A stretch of 39,164 bases of DNA. It comes from Prevotellaceae bacterium. Lineage in GTDB: Bacteria; Bacteroidota; Bacteroidia; Bacteroidales; Bacteroidaceae. The notes beneath the pieces are model-generated. The model ran no database searches. It worked only from the letters and a program-made list of their open reading frames with translations, and was not told the origin of the DNA. The first letter of the stretch is position 1; every line of letters begins with the position of its first letter. Positions 37,910 to 39,164 of this stretch are shown here, piece by piece. A program made the position numbers and the translations under genes. The DNA lies in the NCBI GenBank assembly GCA_003150315.1, contig QAML01000072.1, positions 1-39,164 on the forward strand, in the 5' to 3' direction.

Positions 37910-38209
37910 ATGCGAGACAGCGAAAAAGTTAGCGCAGGTGCACAAGGTGCATCCATCGCTACGGTTAGCGCCCGTAATAGCGCTTTCTCTAAGCCTGTTC
38001 AGGCACATTCTACCAAACGTTACTATCAGGTATCGATCTACGCGAAGCGAATAGACATTTGCGTAGCGAACCTTCATTGCTCTCATCCGTTCCTCGCAAC
38101 TTCCCGCGAGGAAGCTATCGGCATGGCTTGCGCACGTATCAAAGAGCGCTGGCCGAAGTATTTCATCTTGGCCGAGGACATCGTTTGCCAACCTTTAAAT
38201 CTGAAATAA
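37910..38209 (+). CDS. Small protein controlled by leader copy 3
   Basis: 99 residues from ATG 37910: MRDSEKVSAGAQGASIATVS, ARNSAFSKPVQAHSTKRYYQ, VSIYAKRIDICVANLHCSHP, FLATSREEAIGMACARIKER, WPKYFILAEDIVCQPLNLK. A low-complexity head precedes a compact alpha/beta domain (YYQVSIYAKRIDICVA; REEAIGMACARIKERWPKYF). The upstream in-frame frame is open through the leader, but the leader layout fixes this start. No family is recognised. The stop overlaps the next start (TAATG). Confidence 0.65.
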   Translation: MRDSEKVSAGAQGASIATVSARNSAFSKPVQAHSTKRYYQVSIYAKRIDICVANLHCSHPFLATSREEAIGMACARIKERWPKYFILAEDIVCQPLNLK

Positions 38210-38673
38210 TGCAGGCAGTAAATACATATACCGAATACCCGAGCCGTATAGGCACGGAGATGCCCGACAAGAATACGTGTTACATGCTAAGCGAGGCTGA
38301 GAACCGAATGCAGCAGATTCTGCACATCACCCCGGCCCAAATGCGATTCGTGGCCGAACGAATCCGAGAGCATATCGACGATACCGTCTCTAAACAGCCC
38401 CGAGCAAAGGGCGAATGCCCTGAAGACATAGACGAACGCCGGGGCGGCATCGAGGTGATCGGCCACGGACTGGACGCGAGCGTCGAGTTCTATGCCATAA
38501 GTTATAATCGCGCTGACGGGGGCGACGAAGAGGACGTATGGGGCTACGGGGTGAGCTTCGCCCGGCTCGTCACCTATGTCGGCGGGGGCGAGCGGATCAC
38601 CAACGACTGCTCCGATGCGCAACTTAAGCGGGTAGTGAACGAGTACCTGAGAAAGAACCTGCAAATAGACTGA
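38209..38673 (+). CDS. Hypothetical protein
   Basis: 154 residues from ATG 38209 (MQAVNTYTEYPSRIGTEMPD), overlapping the previous stop by one base. The N-terminal helical part (NRMQQILHITPAQMRFVAER IREHIDDTVSK) is followed by a strand-rich part (GGIEVIGHGLDASVEFYAIS, VWGYGVSFARLVTYVGGGER). No family is recognised. Co-expressed with the 37910 gene and so under control of leader copy 3. Confidence 0.65.
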   Translation: MQAVNTYTEYPSRIGTEMPDKNTCYMLSEAENRMQQILHITPAQMRFVAERIREHIDDTVSKQPRAKGECPEDIDERRGGIEVIGHGLDASVEFYAISYNRADGGDEEDVWGYGVSFARLVTYVGGGERITNDCSDAQLKRVVNEYLRKNLQID

Positions 38674-38730
38674 CGGTCCGCTGCCCGACCGAAAAGGGAC
38701 AGCCAAAAGTTTGGGTTTGATTAGTTAGTA

Positions 38731-38785
38731 GAGAGCCCTAAAGCTCTCACCCCCTCCGCATCCGCGACGGCCCCGGAGGGTTTTT
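38731..38785 (+). terminator. Double hairpin terminator
   Basis: GAGAGC/GCTCTC (38731-38748), then CCCTCCG/CGGAGGG (38752-38780) followed by TTTTT. The second is a good rho-independent terminator closing the 37910-38673 unit. The next gene starts 28 bases later, so it may depend on read-through or be controlled by antitermination. Confidence 0.7.
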
Positions 38786-38812
38786 AAGGACAAATTAAAA
38801 CTCTCAAATATT

Positions 38813-39164
38813 ATGGACAAGCATTTCGAGTTGACAAACAAATTTATAATCAACGCATTTGGTGTTAAGTTGTTCCAAATCAAATGCACGCGTAGAATCA
38901 AGTATGCCGAGGTAGGTGATCTTGGAGGGTATATCGAGAAAGAAGATAACTTGTCCGGCGATGCTTGGGTGTCCGGCGATGCTCAGGTGTCCGGCGATGC
39001 TTGGGTGTCCGGCGATGCTCAGGTGTACGGCAATGCTCAGGTGTACGGCGATGCTCGGGTGTACGGCGATGCTTGGGTGTCCGGCGATGCTCAGGTGTAC
39101 GGCAATGCTCAGGTGTACGGCGATGCTCGGGTGTACGGCGATGCTCAGGTGTACGGCAATGCTC
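38813..39164 (+). CDS. Hexapeptide-repeat beta-helix protein, partial
   Basis: Starts at ATG 38813 with MDKHFELTNKFIINAFGVKL, FQIKCTRRIKYAEVGDLGGY and IEKEDNL, then runs off the window end. From residue 48 it consists of six-residue repeats (S/Y)G(D/N)A(W/Q/R)V, at least 11.5 in the window. This period is that of left-handed beta-helix proteins, in which each repeat forms one face. Similar phage proteins with 'GDA.V.G.A.V' repeats and an N-terminal 'F.L.......G..L.RI.......V..GD.GG.IE' head are common and of unknown function. The start is fixed by the conserved N-terminal head. Confidence 0.8.
   Translation, partial: MDKHFELTNKFIINAFGVKLFQIKCTRRIKYAEVGDLGGYIEKEDNLSGDAWVSGDAQVSGDAWVSGDAQVYGNAQVYGDARVYGDAWVSGDAQVYGNAQVYGDARVYGDAQVYGNA
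38954..39164 (+). repeat. 18-base tandem repeats in the beta-helix gene
   Basis: Consecutive 18-base units of the type T(C/A)CGG(C)(G/A)ATGCT(T/C)(G/A)GGTG differ at only a few fixed positions. A 72-base higher-order block (S-D-Q, Y-N-Q, Y-D-R, Y-D-W/Q types) is repeated as well. Near-identity at silent positions means recent expansion, so unit number probably varies between strains. Confidence 0.85.

Noticed and set aside
36340..37923. Retron-like msr/msd RNA
   Set aside because: The flanking inverted repeat is similar in kind, but no reverse transcriptase gene is near and the genes downstream are unrelated.
36313..37923. Diversity-generating element with template/variable repeats
   Set aside because: The repeats are short and exact, show no A-biased differences, and no reverse transcriptase is present.
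38954..39164. CRISPR array
   Set aside because: The repeats are contiguous 18-base units in frame with a protein, without spacers.

Overview
The window is most of a temperate siphovirus-type prophage of a Bacteroidales bacterium. The host call rests on three things. Promoters follow the Bacteroidetes pattern TTTG-N19..21-TAnnTTTG. Strong Shine-Dalgarno sequences are scarce. The lipoprotein (CSKDDNGN after the lipobox) and many small phage genes are of types typical of gut Bacteroidales. The mixed GC content would suit Alistipes or a relative, but the genus is not proven. Positions 1-540 look like host chromosome. The junction is the 3' half of a tRNA-Arg(CCU) gene (547-597, minus strand), the probable attachment site. 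The other prophage end and the integrase lie beyond 39164.

Late genes are on the minus strand and read right to left. They are terminase small and large subunits, portal, a small Com-type zinc protein, scaffold, decoration protein, major capsid protein, head-tail connectors, tail tube, tail chaperones, tape measure, distal tail protein, a 2083-residue tail tip/fibre, and a lysis-end cluster (two-TM and coiled-coil membrane proteins, DUF5675-like lysis protein, DUF6808-like protein). A cargo island (about 9000-10970) sits between the tail tip and the distal tail gene. It holds a HigBA toxin-antitoxin pair whose toxin gene is frameshifted, a lipoprotein and a membrane protein.

Two further minus-strand blocks lie right of the terminase: small accessory genes (24471-25639) and a second late-like operon (30353 down to 26881) with an Asn/Gln-rich protein, a phage-conserved small-gene cassette and an HExxH protein. 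Four minus-strand transcription units share one promoter design, with a GCACATTRTGC palindrome at a fixed distance from the -7 box. This is a candidate coordinated late regulon.

Plus-strand and regulatory genes fill the centre and right. They include an XRE repressor, a NYN-domain RNase preceded by a structured leader with two tandem repeats and a terminator, early small genes, an ORF6N protein and a CI-like repressor (both minus), a LuxR-type HTH protein and a run of unknown small genes.

The most unusual region is 35800-38000. It contains a class II tRNA-like RNA whose anticodon arm carries a pseudoknot insert, a tRNA acceptor/T-arm minihelix, and three copies of a leader RNA. In each leader the 5' end of the transcript is repeated at the start codon, and an inverted copy between them can pair with either. 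Two of the three leaders use unrelated sequences for the same pairing, so the architecture, not the sequence, is conserved. I do not recognise this leader class. The window ends inside a gene made of near-identical 18-base repeats.
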